Shown here piece by piece: positions 1-8,500 of a stretch of DNA of 31,195 nucleotides (positions are counted from its first letter, which is position 1; each line of letters opens with the position of its first letter). Position numbers and translations under genes: made by a program. The stretch covers positions 1 through 31,195 of IMG/VR virus record IMGVR_UViG_3300025102_000161. One strand, 5' to 3'. The notes under the pieces are model-generated. The model did not search any database. It saw nothing but the letters and a program-made list of their open reading frames with translations, and was not told the DNA's origin. Source of the DNA: a virus.

Positions 1-24
1 GGTGAGGCCATAGGCTAGGAGTGG

Positions 25-47
25 CACGGTTTTTGGCCGAACCCGTG
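25..47. other. Imperfect hairpin in left intergenic region
   Basis: CACGGTT (25-31) can pair with AACCCGTG (40-47) with one bulged C and an 8-nt loop. All three forward frames meet a stop codon within the first 20 bases, so this is probably not the tail of a forward gene. It may belong to a terminator or a structured RNA of the preceding region, which lies outside the window. Confidence 0.4.
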
Positions 48-75
48 AAGGTTTGGATTTGAGCAGTAGCACGAC

Positions 76-126
76 CCGTTAGACGGATTTGCGTAATGCC
101 CGATTAGTTACTTGCCGTTCTAACGG
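76..126. other. Long stem-loop with internal palindrome
   Basis: CCGTTAGACGG (76-86) pairs with CCGTTCTAACGG (115-126) over about 11 base pairs with one bulged T. A smaller nested stem, GTAA (93-96) with TTAC (108-111), lies in the loop. The right arm is itself an inverted repeat, GCCGTT-CT-AACGGC (114-127). This could be an operator bound by a dimeric regulator or a structured RNA. The sequence alone does not separate the two. Confidence 0.45.
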
Positions 127-132
127 CGTGCG

Positions 133-158
133 TTTTACAGCAATTTTTTTGCTGAAAA
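133..158. terminator. Hairpin with T-rich loop, possible terminator
   Basis: CAGCAA (138-143) and TTGCTG (149-154) form a perfect 6-bp stem around a five-T loop. Flanking TTTT (133-136) and AAAA (155-158) can extend it. The T-runs would suit either a transcription terminator for an upstream gene or a cruciform near the promoter of the first gene. Function is inferred. Confidence 0.35.
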
Positions 159-177
159 TGGCCTTTTTGCCTTGCTG

Positions 178-193
178 CAAAAAATATTTTTTG
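178..193. promoter_or_regulatory. Perfect 16-bp AT palindrome upstream of first gene
   Basis: CAAAAAATATTTTTTG is a perfect palindrome of six A, TA, six T flanked by C and G. It ends 37 bases before the preferred ATG at 231. It could be a regulator site, an upstream activating element, or a TATA-like element if transcription starts near 210. Confidence 0.4.
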
Positions 194-197
194 GGAA

Positions 198-208
198 AAA
201 TCTCATAA
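198..208 (+). promoter_or_regulatory. Promoter-like element AAATCTCATAA, copy 1
   Basis: The 11-mer AAATCTCATAA begins 33 bases before the ATG at 231. An identical 11-mer begins 33 bases before the GTG at 2066, and C-rich plus CATACG/ATACG sequence follows in both places. The spacing suits an archaeal TATA/BRE region of a transcript that starts at or very near the start codon. Neither start has a convincing Shine-Dalgarno sequence. The promoter role is inferred. Confidence 0.5.
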
Positions 209-230
209 TATGACCCCTCATACGCTCGCC

Positions 231-587
231 ATGGACGACTTCACTCCGTGTACCTGCTGTTCACCTATGCAGCAAGCCAGTATGGCGCTTCTAGACAGTC
301 ATTTTGAGAAGGGTAAGAAGAAATCTAAGCCGTTTCACGGCTATAATCCCAATAAACACAGTCGAAAGGGTGGTTTGAACGCTAAGGGGCGTGCAAAGTT
401 CAAGCGAGAGGAGGGCGCGAACCTAAAACCACCAGTTACAACCAAGCCATCTAAACTGAAAGCAGGCTCTAAGAAGGCGAAACGCAGAAAATCCTTCTGT
501 GCACGCATGGGTGGAGTCAAAGGACCCACCAGCAAGGGTGGAAAACTCACTCCTAAGGGCGCTGCGCTGAAAAGGTGGAACTGCTGA
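231..587 (+). CDS. Small basic Cys-containing marine-virus protein (118 aa)
   Basis: A 118-residue, very lysine/arginine-rich protein. The N-terminus carries C7, C9 and C10. The middle has a GGLNAKGRAKFKRE stretch followed by GANLKPPVT, and the C-terminus has KSFCARMGGVKGP and ends LKRWNC. From memory this C-terminal module resembles a small conserved domain of unknown function (DUF6321-type) found in many marine phages and algal viruses. That assignment was not tested. The ATG at 231 is preferred over the in-frame ATG at 210 because the upstream element then has the same spacing as at the gene starting at 2066. It overlaps the next start (TGATG). The high basic charge suggests nucleic-acid binding or packaging with the genome, which is inference. 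Confidence 0.75.
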   Translation: MDDFTPCTCCSPMQQASMALLDSHFEKGKKKSKPFHGYNPNKHSRKGGLNAKGRAKFKREEGANLKPPVTTKPSKLKAGSKKAKRRKSFCARMGGVKGPTSKGGKLTPKGAALKRWNC

Positions 588-775
588 TGAATTGTGGCTG
601 CCCCGATTGTACTGGATTGACCGCAGCCTGGGACAATCTCGAGAAGAAACTCTGTCCTGAGGGGAAAGCAGCAGCAAAGCGTAAGTTCAAAGTCTACCCG
701 TCTGCTTATGCGAACGGTTGGGCAGTACAATACTGCCGTGGTAAGTTTAAGAAGAAGAAAGGTGGGAAGAAATGA
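587..775 (+). CDS. Small basic protein with YPSAYANG module (62 aa)
   Basis: A 62-residue protein starting at ATG 587, one base into the upstream stop, with AAAGGTGG about nine bases upstream as ribosome site. An in-frame GTG at 575 is possible but poorer. The N-terminus has a C-x-C-x2-C cluster (MNCGCPDC). The C-terminal half, AKRKFKVYPSAYANGWAVQ, followed by a poly-lysine tail, matches a short module I recall from many marine phage and algal-virus proteins. The function of that module is unknown. It sits between two other short basic modules that in other viruses are sometimes found together. It is probably part of a small DNA- or RNA-binding protein set. Confidence 0.7.
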   Translation: MNCGCPDCTGLTAAWDNLEKKLCPEGKAAAKRKFKVYPSAYANGWAVQYCRGKFKKKKGGKK

Positions 776-942
776 AACTCAAAAGGAAATCTTGCTGTTG
801 TGGAGGGACTGAAAAAACACCTTGTGTTTGTATGGTGAAAGGAGTGATGAATTGCTCAGCAACATCACCCAAGTGCCCTTGTTATGCACTACTAGATAAG
901 CAGAAAAATATCAAGAAGATGGTAGGAGTCTTGAGATTTTGA
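772..942 (+). CDS. Cys-rich mini-protein (56 aa)
   Basis: An open frame of 56 codons, ATG 772 to TGA 942. Coding is supported by GGTGGG six bases upstream of the ATG and by stop/start overlaps at both ends: ATGA with the previous gene and TTGA with the next. The protein has eight cysteines in two groups: CCC at residues 8-10 with C18 and C20, then C28, C35 and C37. The C-terminus is lysine-rich. The spacing suggests binding of one or two metal ions. No family assignment is possible beyond its similarity in style to its neighbours. Confidence 0.65.
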   Translation: MKLKRKSCCCGGTEKTPCVCMVKGVMNCSATSPKCPCYALLDKQKNIKKMVGVLRF

Positions 943-1247
943 TAACTGAGGAAGAAATACAGAAGAACCTCAATCGTTGGTTCAAAGAGAAGTGGGTAGA
1001 CGTCTCTAGGAAGGACAAAAGCGGAAAACACCCTCCTTGTGGACGTAGTAAGGCCAAAAAGTCGAGTAAAGGCTACCCAAAGTGCCGTCCATCAGTCAAA
1101 GTATCCTCTAAAACGCCCGAAACGTCTCGAAGTATGTCGAATAAGGAGAAAAAGGCAGCCACGAGGCGAAAAAGGTCAAAAAAACAAGGTGTGGGCGGTA
1201 AACCGACCATTGTTAAGATGGTTGGAGTTGTAAATACCTCACAATGA
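939..1247 (+). CDS. Basic DUF5872-like protein (102 aa)
   Basis: A 102-residue basic protein. The TTG start at 939 overlaps the upstream stop (TTGA), and GGAG lies about eleven bases upstream. The first half reads WFKEKWVDVSRKDKSGK then PPCGRSKAKK and YPKCRPS. This order (W-x-x-E-K-W-V-D, C-G-R, Y-P-K-C-R-P) matches my memory of the DUF5872-type domain of marine phages and large algal viruses. The rest is lysine/arginine-rich. Its biochemical role is unknown; charge and paired cysteines suggest nucleic-acid contact. It forms a run with the other basic mini-proteins at 231-942. Confidence 0.72.
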   Translation: MITEEEIQKNLNRWFKEKWVDVSRKDKSGKHPPCGRSKAKKSSKGYPKCRPSVKVSSKTPETSRSMSNKEKKAATRRKRSKKQGVGGKPTIVKMVGVVNTSQ

Positions 1248-1501
1248 CAAGTTTTACTTGCTCACCCCCTCTCCGGTCACCCATGTCGGTCAGAGTTATC
1301 GCGAAAGGCCCCATGGTATGTGCTGAATGTGGTAAAAGAGGAGTGAAGGGGTTCTCAGGCACTGGAACGGCTGTTTATTGCCCCGAACATACGAATATGG
1401 CAAATATACCTCGACCTACAGAGGGTAAAGTAGGAGTTAGTTCCCGAAACACTCGTTGGAATATGGGAGAAGGTACCCCTGACGAGAATGAGGGGCAATA
1501 A
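1244..1501 (+). CDS. Small zinc-binding protein (85 aa)
   Basis: An 85-residue protein with a single four-ligand zinc site: C-A-E-C-G-K near residues 26-29, then Y-C-P-E-H about 20 residues later. This C-x2-C ... C-x2-H arrangement suits a small zinc ribbon. The ATG at 1244 overlaps the upstream stop (ATGA) but has no good ribosome site; ATG 1283 (residue 14) is an alternative. The stop overlaps the next gene (TAATG). No family is recognised. It is probably a structural or nucleic-acid-contact zinc protein. Confidence 0.65.
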   Translation: MTSFTCSPPLRSPMSVRVIAKGPMVCAECGKRGVKGFSGTGTAVYCPEHTNMANIPRPTEGKVGVSSRNTRWNMGEGTPDENEGQ

Positions 1502-2025
1502 TGGCTAATTGGAACCAAGGTAACTACTTTGCAGTGTGTCCGGAGCATTCTTGGACTGTTGTAGACATAAACCGGCCTTGGTGTAGAGTTTGTGCTGAAA
1601 TTGGCTCCCCAAACAACGGCGCTTTGTCGAACCCGAAGATATGGCATAAGAAACACACTGATACATGGTTAAGGAGTTCAAAAAGACCCCAAATGGAGTT
1701 TGATAGGATGATGGACCAAAGAAATCGACGTATTGCTCTCCAAGGCACCGAGGCTGGCCTAAATGCTGCCTTTTCTCGTTTGATGCAAGCCCAAGGCAAT
1801 GAAGGGCCCAACGACCCTGCCCAAAATGACCCTAACGTCAAATATAAGCGTATGATTGCTCGAAATCCTGCTGGGTACGACAATAGGTTCTGCCAAAGTC
1901 AAAATTGCAACGCTATGGTGCCTAGAGGGAGTAATTATTGCTCTGCGTGCCAAGAAAGAGGCGATTCAGGTAATGAGATGGGTTTAACAGCAGAAGGGAA
2001 TTATACCACTGGTAGAAACTACTGA
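1501..2025 (+). CDS. Zinc-binding protein with two Cys/His sites (174 aa)
   Basis: A 174-residue protein starting at ATG 1501, which overlaps the previous TAA, with GAGGGGC upstream. The N-terminal site is C-P-E-H followed by C-R-V-C about 15 residues on, like the C-P-E-H of the gene before it. The C-terminal site is C-x4-C (FCQSQNC) then Y-C-S-A-C. The middle is hydrophilic and probably helical. The repeated C-P-E-H half-site in this gene, its upstream neighbour and the protein at 13560 suggests one zinc-ribbon family reused across the virus. The function is unknown. Confidence 0.65.
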   Translation: MANWNQGNYFAVCPEHSWTVVDINRPWCRVCAEIGSPNNGALSNPKIWHKKHTDTWLRSSKRPQMEFDRMMDQRNRRIALQGTEAGLNAAFSRLMQAQGNEGPNDPAQNDPNVKYKRMIARNPAGYDNRFCQSQNCNAMVPRGSNYCSACQERGDSGNEMGLTAEGNYTTGRNY

Positions 2026-2032
2026 TATAGGC

Positions 2033-2043
2033 AAATCTCATAA
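2033..2043 (+). promoter_or_regulatory. Promoter-like element AAATCTCATAA, copy 2
   Basis: Second exact copy of the 11-mer at 198-208, again 33 bases upstream of a start codon (GTG 2066). It lies in a 40-base gap between genes, and GTG 2066 has no Shine-Dalgarno sequence. It would be an internal promoter driving 2066-2551 and perhaps the giant gene after it. The role is inferred from repetition and spacing. Confidence 0.5.
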
Positions 2044-2065
2044 CTTAGTCCCCATACGGCCATAT

Positions 2066-2551
2066 GTGTCTGCGCTGAACGCTTCATGGGATATTCTCAA
2101 ACAAGAAGGTCAAAAGCAAGGTGAAAACAATCGCCCTGAACATAAAACACCTCAAATGCACATGAATGAGCACGAGGACAAGTTTAGGAGTGCTTTGGGA
2201 GATATGCAAGCAATTCAAGCAAATGACCCGTTGAAGAGGTTGATATCCAGCGCTCTAGGGCCTATAACGGCTGCTAGGGAGAAAATCAGAGAATTGCTAG
2301 ATAGGGCTGGAGTTGCCCACCAAGCACCTGGTGCAAAGAAAATAACAGGTAAATTAGACAAAGTGGCCGACGCTGCAGATGATGCCTACCGACATTTGCT
2401 CGCACATACTAATGAGTCAGAAGGAGGAGGTTTTGACCGAAATGGGTTAGATACTGATGTACCGACCAATACTAGTGGACAAGGTGGTCCCTTAGAGTAT
2501 GCTATGGCAGATATGAAGAACAATTCTTCGGCACCTGAGAACCCCTTCTAG
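2066..2551 (+). CDS. Unknown helical protein with N-terminal SWDILK peptide (161 aa)
   Basis: A 161-residue protein of unknown function starting at GTG 2066. ATG 2064 is out of frame and stops at once. It opens with ALNASWDILKQ, which resembles the PIDLAWSSIL opening of the next gene and the C-terminal PIDLAWSILK of the protein at 20023. The central part (about 60-115) is predicted by eye to be helical, with many Ala, Leu, Lys and Asp residues. The C-terminus is Gly/Asn-rich and looks flexible. No catalytic motif is visible. It may be a scaffold-like or accessory virion protein, which is only a guess. Confidence 0.6.
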   Translation: MSALNASWDILKQEGQKQGENNRPEHKTPQMHMNEHEDKFRSALGDMQAIQANDPLKRLISSALGPITAAREKIRELLDRAGVAHQAPGAKKITGKLDKVADAADDAYRHLLAHTNESEGGGFDRNGLDTDVPTNTSGQGGPLEYAMADMKNNSSAPENPF

Positions 2552-2589
2552 AGGGCAATCTTCTTCCCCACAACCCTGCTCCGTAGTTC

Positions 2590-5500
2590 GTGTTAGGTTC
2601 TCCTATAGACCTCGCTTGGTCTAGTATACTGGATTCTATCTACCTAAAAAAGGCCTCAGACTGGAACGCACAACATAGAGCGAGCAAGGTCCGTTCTATC
2701 GTAAATGCGGCAAAAGGCGATACAGGAGAAGACATCCAAAAAGAACTGGACACTTTATTGTTAGACGACTATTCTCGAGACTTGGGAGGGCTCAATGCCC
2801 TGCGTAAGGCACTACAGGAGCATTACATAGATAAGAACGGACAGTTGCAAACTATAGACGACCCGACGGACGCGGATTCTCCTGACTCTGTGTGGGAGTC
2901 AGACCCCTACATTAGTGAGGCTGTGCACCACGCTCTGAACGAGCACACTAGTAATGTGTACAATGATGCGTCCGTGAGGAGAGACATGGACGCTGCCATC
3001 GCTGCTCGTTATGTTTCTAACATTCCCGATTTTAGATTGCGTAGAAACAAAGTCCACAAAATGATGGACTTAGCAAGTGAAGGTAGGGCTTGGGGTAGTC
3101 GTGCACCCAGCATGACCCAAATAGACGATGAAATGAAATCTTTGCAAGAGATGCTTGATTCTGGAGAGGTGTTGCCTGATGACATAGCAGACCTTCCTCA
3201 ATTAGGCCCTGGCCACATTAGGCGTGTGGCAACAGAGAGAGTGAAAGAGAGGAACAGTCTAGACAACCCGTACGATAGACGTGGTTTAGGTTCTACCTTT
3301 GCTGACCCTAAAGAGATGTCATATCCTGAGATACGAAGAAAATTACGAGAGTTCCAAGAGGTGTTGGCATACAATTATGCAGAAAGAATGGCGAAAGACG
3401 TATCTGAGTACCGTAAAACAATCTCTCCTGAGACGTTAAAGAGATTCACTCCTGTAGGTAAGTCATACAAAGACGGTGAAGAGTGGAGAAAGGACTTCCA
3501 GTCTAGAGTAGTAAAGTCTCGAGCATACAAAGACCAATTCGCACGTCGCCTTAAGAGATTGAGAGCAGACCATCGTGATTTACCTGAGGGTTCGGAGTAT
3601 TCTAAGACTCCAGCAGAGATAGAAGAAATGGCTAAAGAGGACACCCTAGACAAGATGTGGAGGAACACTCTACACGATGCTTACATGGAAAGAGGTAGAA
3701 TCCGTGCTACAATGCACCCTCTTTTCCATAGTGTGAAATCACAACTCGAAAATGAAGGCATAGATTTAGACGCTGTTGAGGAAGACAGTGAGGGGATGAC
3801 TAACGAAGTCGAGAAGCAGATGCAGAACAAAGAAGCACAAGATGCTGTTTTCAGAATGTCACACATGATAGGAGTCAGTAAAGGAGCCAAAGGTGGTTAC
3901 GGTGGTCAAGATTGGGAGCAGGAGTATCACGACACAAATATGAGGCAAATTAAGAACGTGTGGGATAATTTGTCCAATGACGCTCAAAAGATACTACTAG
4001 GGTGGAGCATTGCTAGTGGTCCTCTATTAGGTGGTATACTCAAAATGGGTATGAGAGGCACAGCAGGTACTTACACAAAACCGCTCCCGCCGGACGCCAT
4101 AGAGCAATTCGCCGCACATATACACTCATCTAGTGAGAAGCAGAGAGGGAGAGGTGACATACCAGCGACTCACCAAGATGACACTAAGAGAATTATAGCA
4201 GATTATCTAGACGCTATAGATACTGACAGTGGTAGTAGAGAGGATAAAGCAGCCGAAGGTGGTATTACACCAGAAGAGCAGTTTGACCCCGAAACCGGTG
4301 TAAAGAGAGAAGGGCGAGGTAAATTGAGAAATGTCCCTATTACCGACCTCGGTTGGCAAAATGCTGAATATCAAACGCCGGAGGGAGGAGAGCGTCCCAC
4401 TTTAGATAATTTGATTTCAAAAGCGACCGCTCAAGGTAAGCACGAAGGCGGTTTACCGATGGAGAAGAAGTTTCTCATAGATACAATGCACCAATTAATC
4501 AACCCAAGCGAGGAAGATAACACCAACATTCTCTCTCGCAGCACATCCTCCTTGGACCCAAGTATGTGGTTGGAAGGTAAAGTAGCACCTGGTATGCAAG
4601 CCAATCAAGCACTTAGTGCGATTATTCACCAAGGCACGATGAGAGACGACTTCAATATGTACCGACAACACAGGAGAATGAAAAGACTGAGGAAACTCCT
4701 TCTTGACTACAATGGCAATCCCAAATCATACTCTGACATCGTCAAAGACCCTGGCTTTAATGAAATCTACAATGAAGACAGTTACGCTCAACTGAGGAGA
4801 GTAGGGCAAACTAGTAAGGAGAAAGAGCAATTCTTGTCCAGTTTATCAGGGAAGATGGATGAGTTGAGGGCTTGTCCGGAATGTAACGAACATGGTCACT
4901 ACCCTGGCACTAAGAATAACTGCTTAAGTGCAGGTAGTTCAGCAGGTCAGTGTTATGGGGCATTCCCAGGAAAAGGACAAGAACATCTAGCAGGTTATCT
5001 AAGACCCATGTCAGTAGCCCACAGAGAAAATGCCAGTTCGAGGAAGTTCATAGAGGGCTTGTTTGGCGATTTATTGGGTACTATCGAGCAAGACGGAGAG
5101 AGAGTACCTCACATGGACTGGTTTCAAGGGCACCACGAAGTTCCTACTTATCAGATGGGGCTCTTGGCTAAAGCAGCGAGAAGCGACAGAGAAGCCGCTC
5201 ACAAAATGAACATGACCAAAATATGTCCTAAATGCCAAGGCAGTGGTGAAATGATACTCGATGGTGAACCCATAGGGATAGAATGCCTCCAATGCAGACA
5301 TGTCGGTAAAAGAGTAGACGGTTTGATGCGTATACCTGACATGGCTGCCTTCTACGTCAGCAGAGGTTTTGGCTCTCCTGCTGGTATGCAATCAGAGATT
5401 CGTAGAGTTCAAGAGACTCATAAATTGAAGTTGAAGATTCGTGACCGATTATATGGTAGGGGGACTACACCTGCTAGTCAAGAGCAAGAGGCTGCACAAG

Positions 5501-8500
5501 AGTCTCTTGAGAGAGGCATGATACCAGCGGATGGTTCTACCACCCCTTTTGAGATACACCCTCTTACTCGTTGGCCGGATTTGCATACAGAGAAGGGACC
5601 TCTCAGTGAAGAGGGGCTAGGTAAGGCGCGTTCTGCAGCAGTTTCTGCTCTAAACGCGAACCCTCTAGACAGAATGTCAGACAGGAAAGATTTCATCAAA
5701 CAATACTTGGTTAATCACTACAACGAGATGTTTGCTAGAATAGCAGAATCATTAGACCCAGTATCAGCAGAGATTGTCAACAAGTCTAACCCCGAAACGA
5801 TAACCGAGAGTGGTTTCTTCAAAGAGTTGTTAGAACTCATGAGCGCAGACCTTCCTTACAACAGCGAGAATCCCTTGCAACTAAGTGCTCGTGCCATGAA
5901 CAGAGTCCGCTCTCACATGACTCACGCCCACGCTCCGGACTTCGACGGAAGGAACATGCATGTAGACTACGGACTCATGGAACAGGGACCATGCACATCT
6001 TGTGACGGAAGTGGGCACCCGTTGAGTGGGCTAGGAGAGCCTGTCATCTCACATTACTGTCCTGATTGTATAGGGACCACTAGTGAGGGTGTGCATAAGA
6101 TGCTCAAAAGAAACCCATGGATTAGAAGAGCGTATTCTAGAGAGCACTTGCTTGATATGTATCGCAACGGTAAACTAGAACAAGAACTAGGCAGGACTCC
6201 CTCCTATCATAACAACAAGTACCTAGACAGCGCTGGTTGTCAGTGCCATACTTGTCAAAACGGAAAAGCACCCTTATATCACACAGCAGTCGGCGCTCCT
6301 TCTCTATTCTCGAGTGGCTCTATGGCTGACAAGTTTAGGGCTACCATGTTTGCCAAGAATCCTGTGCCTAGACAATTACCAGTGAGTATGGACCCAAACA
6401 CTGTAACTGCCAACGACGCTTTGTATAATGAGATTCACAGCGCTCTCAAAAGATTCAGAAGTATAGGAGACAGTCCCAACCAACCGTTTGGTACACTGCA
6501 AGAAGACATGACTCTAACAGATTTGACCGACGAGGACATAGAGAAGGAGATAGAGAAAATACACTCAATGTTGAGCGGTAAAGATGCAAGGGATGCGTTG
6601 ATGGCTTTTCACCAAGAGGAGAACATCGTTCCAGATTTTGGTGATACATGGAACTCCGTACCATATCTCATAGACGACGACGCGAAACCTGAGGATTACA
6701 CTTCTGACAAAATGTTAGACATGCCATGCCCTTATTGTAATCGCTTAAGCAGTCTTGGGTTGTATAAAGGGGAAGTCAAAACCATAGGTCAGCATTTGAA
6801 AGAAGGAATGACGGGAGATTTGTCTTTCACTACTTGTCCTGTTGCTCAAGAGCGTGGAGATAGCGAGGATGGTAATCTATCGAAGATGACCATGGATATC
6901 AAAAACAATTACTTCGGTCCAAACAACAAAAAGAGAGACGAAGTGGAGTTAAAATGGGAAAAAGTGTATGAGTCGTTAGCACCTACACTACAAGAGATGA
7001 CAGGGAAATATAAGGGCAGTAGAGGTGCTTTAGATGCACACGCTGTACAATATGCTTTATCTCCAGGTATTGCTTTGAGAGTTCCTACCATTGCGCCAGT
7101 TGCTCCTATAATGATAGCACAACGCAGAGCGGCATCGGCCACTGGTCACAATCGAATGAACGACCCCAATAGCAGAACTAGGGGTAGATTCTCCGGTCTT
7201 ACTTGGGGTGTCAACACCCCCACTTCTCAAGACAATCCCTATGCCATGATTAGATTGGCGAAGGAGGCAATACCTACCAATGACCACAATAAAGGAAAGG
7301 TGATGAGACTTTGGGCTCTTCACATGCTCGACCCTGATTATATGGTTGAACAGCATGGCAATCCACTAGACTATCGCCCTGCTGATATTGGTGATATGGG
7401 TGAGATTAAGAGAGTTGATGAAGAGAGGGAAAAACAGTTGACGTGGGCTCGAAAGGTTCTAGGGAAAGGTAAGGGCGAATCATTAGACGAGTCAGAGAGG
7501 AGAGAGTTAGACCATGGCTGGAAAACTTTGCAGCCGTTGTTGCATCTAGAGAGAATGTGGAAAAACGATGTCTCCACACCCGAAAGGAAGGCACTGTGGG
7601 ATAATATAGACTTCGACCTCCCGAGTTCTATGTTCAACTTCGATAAACCCAACACTTTCATGCATGACGACAATACTTTCGATAACATGCTCAGTATTGT
7701 CAAAACTTGGGCTCACGACCGTTTGGCCTCCGCCACAGAGGGGGGTTACAATGCAGATGATGCTGGTTACAAGCAACCTTTCGAGAACCACCCTAGTATG
7801 GAGTGGTTCTACAAGAACAGCCACAAGCATGTCAACTCTAGATTGTTAGTGGCGTGGAAAGAGCATGATGATGAGGTTTTACGCGGGTTTGGTGATGAAT
7901 GGGTAGTAACTGGAAAGTCATTACCTGAGATAGAAAACTCCGGTTTGATGGACAAACTATGGGAGGGAGTCACCAATGGAATGCCGATTACGACAGTGAG
8001 AGACGGTAGGAACTTCATACTTGACGGTGACAAATGGCCCACTTTAGAAGAGGTCAAAGGAATGGGGCACGCTAATGAGGTTACGATTGCTAAATGGTAC
8101 AAACTCCGAAAAGAGGTGATGCTCAGAGCAGATAATAGAAAACTGAGCAAGCAGCGCATGTCTGACGAAGGGCGAGAGTACGCACAAACTGGGGCCAACG
8201 ATTTAGGGACAGGGACTCGATGCATGGTCTGTCTAGGTAACAGAACTCACATGCCAGGAATGAATGACGCTCAATTTTGGTGGTCAGCGGCAAATCCACA
8301 CATGGAAGGAGACATGGAGTCCTACGTTCCACACGTCAGTGACAATGAGGGAGGGAGAAGAAAATTAGAGATGCTCGGAATGGAAGGTTTTGAGGGACAT
8401 ACACCTAAGTGGACTCATCCTGACTCTATCAAGTGGGCTCACGACCATATGAAAACAGCACATGGTCATGAGGGAGAAGAAGGGTGGAGAGATTTCTTTG

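Noticed and set aside
1-209. tRNA gene in the left intergenic region
   Set aside because: The hairpins do not give a cloverleaf, and no T-loop consensus in the right place was found on either strand.
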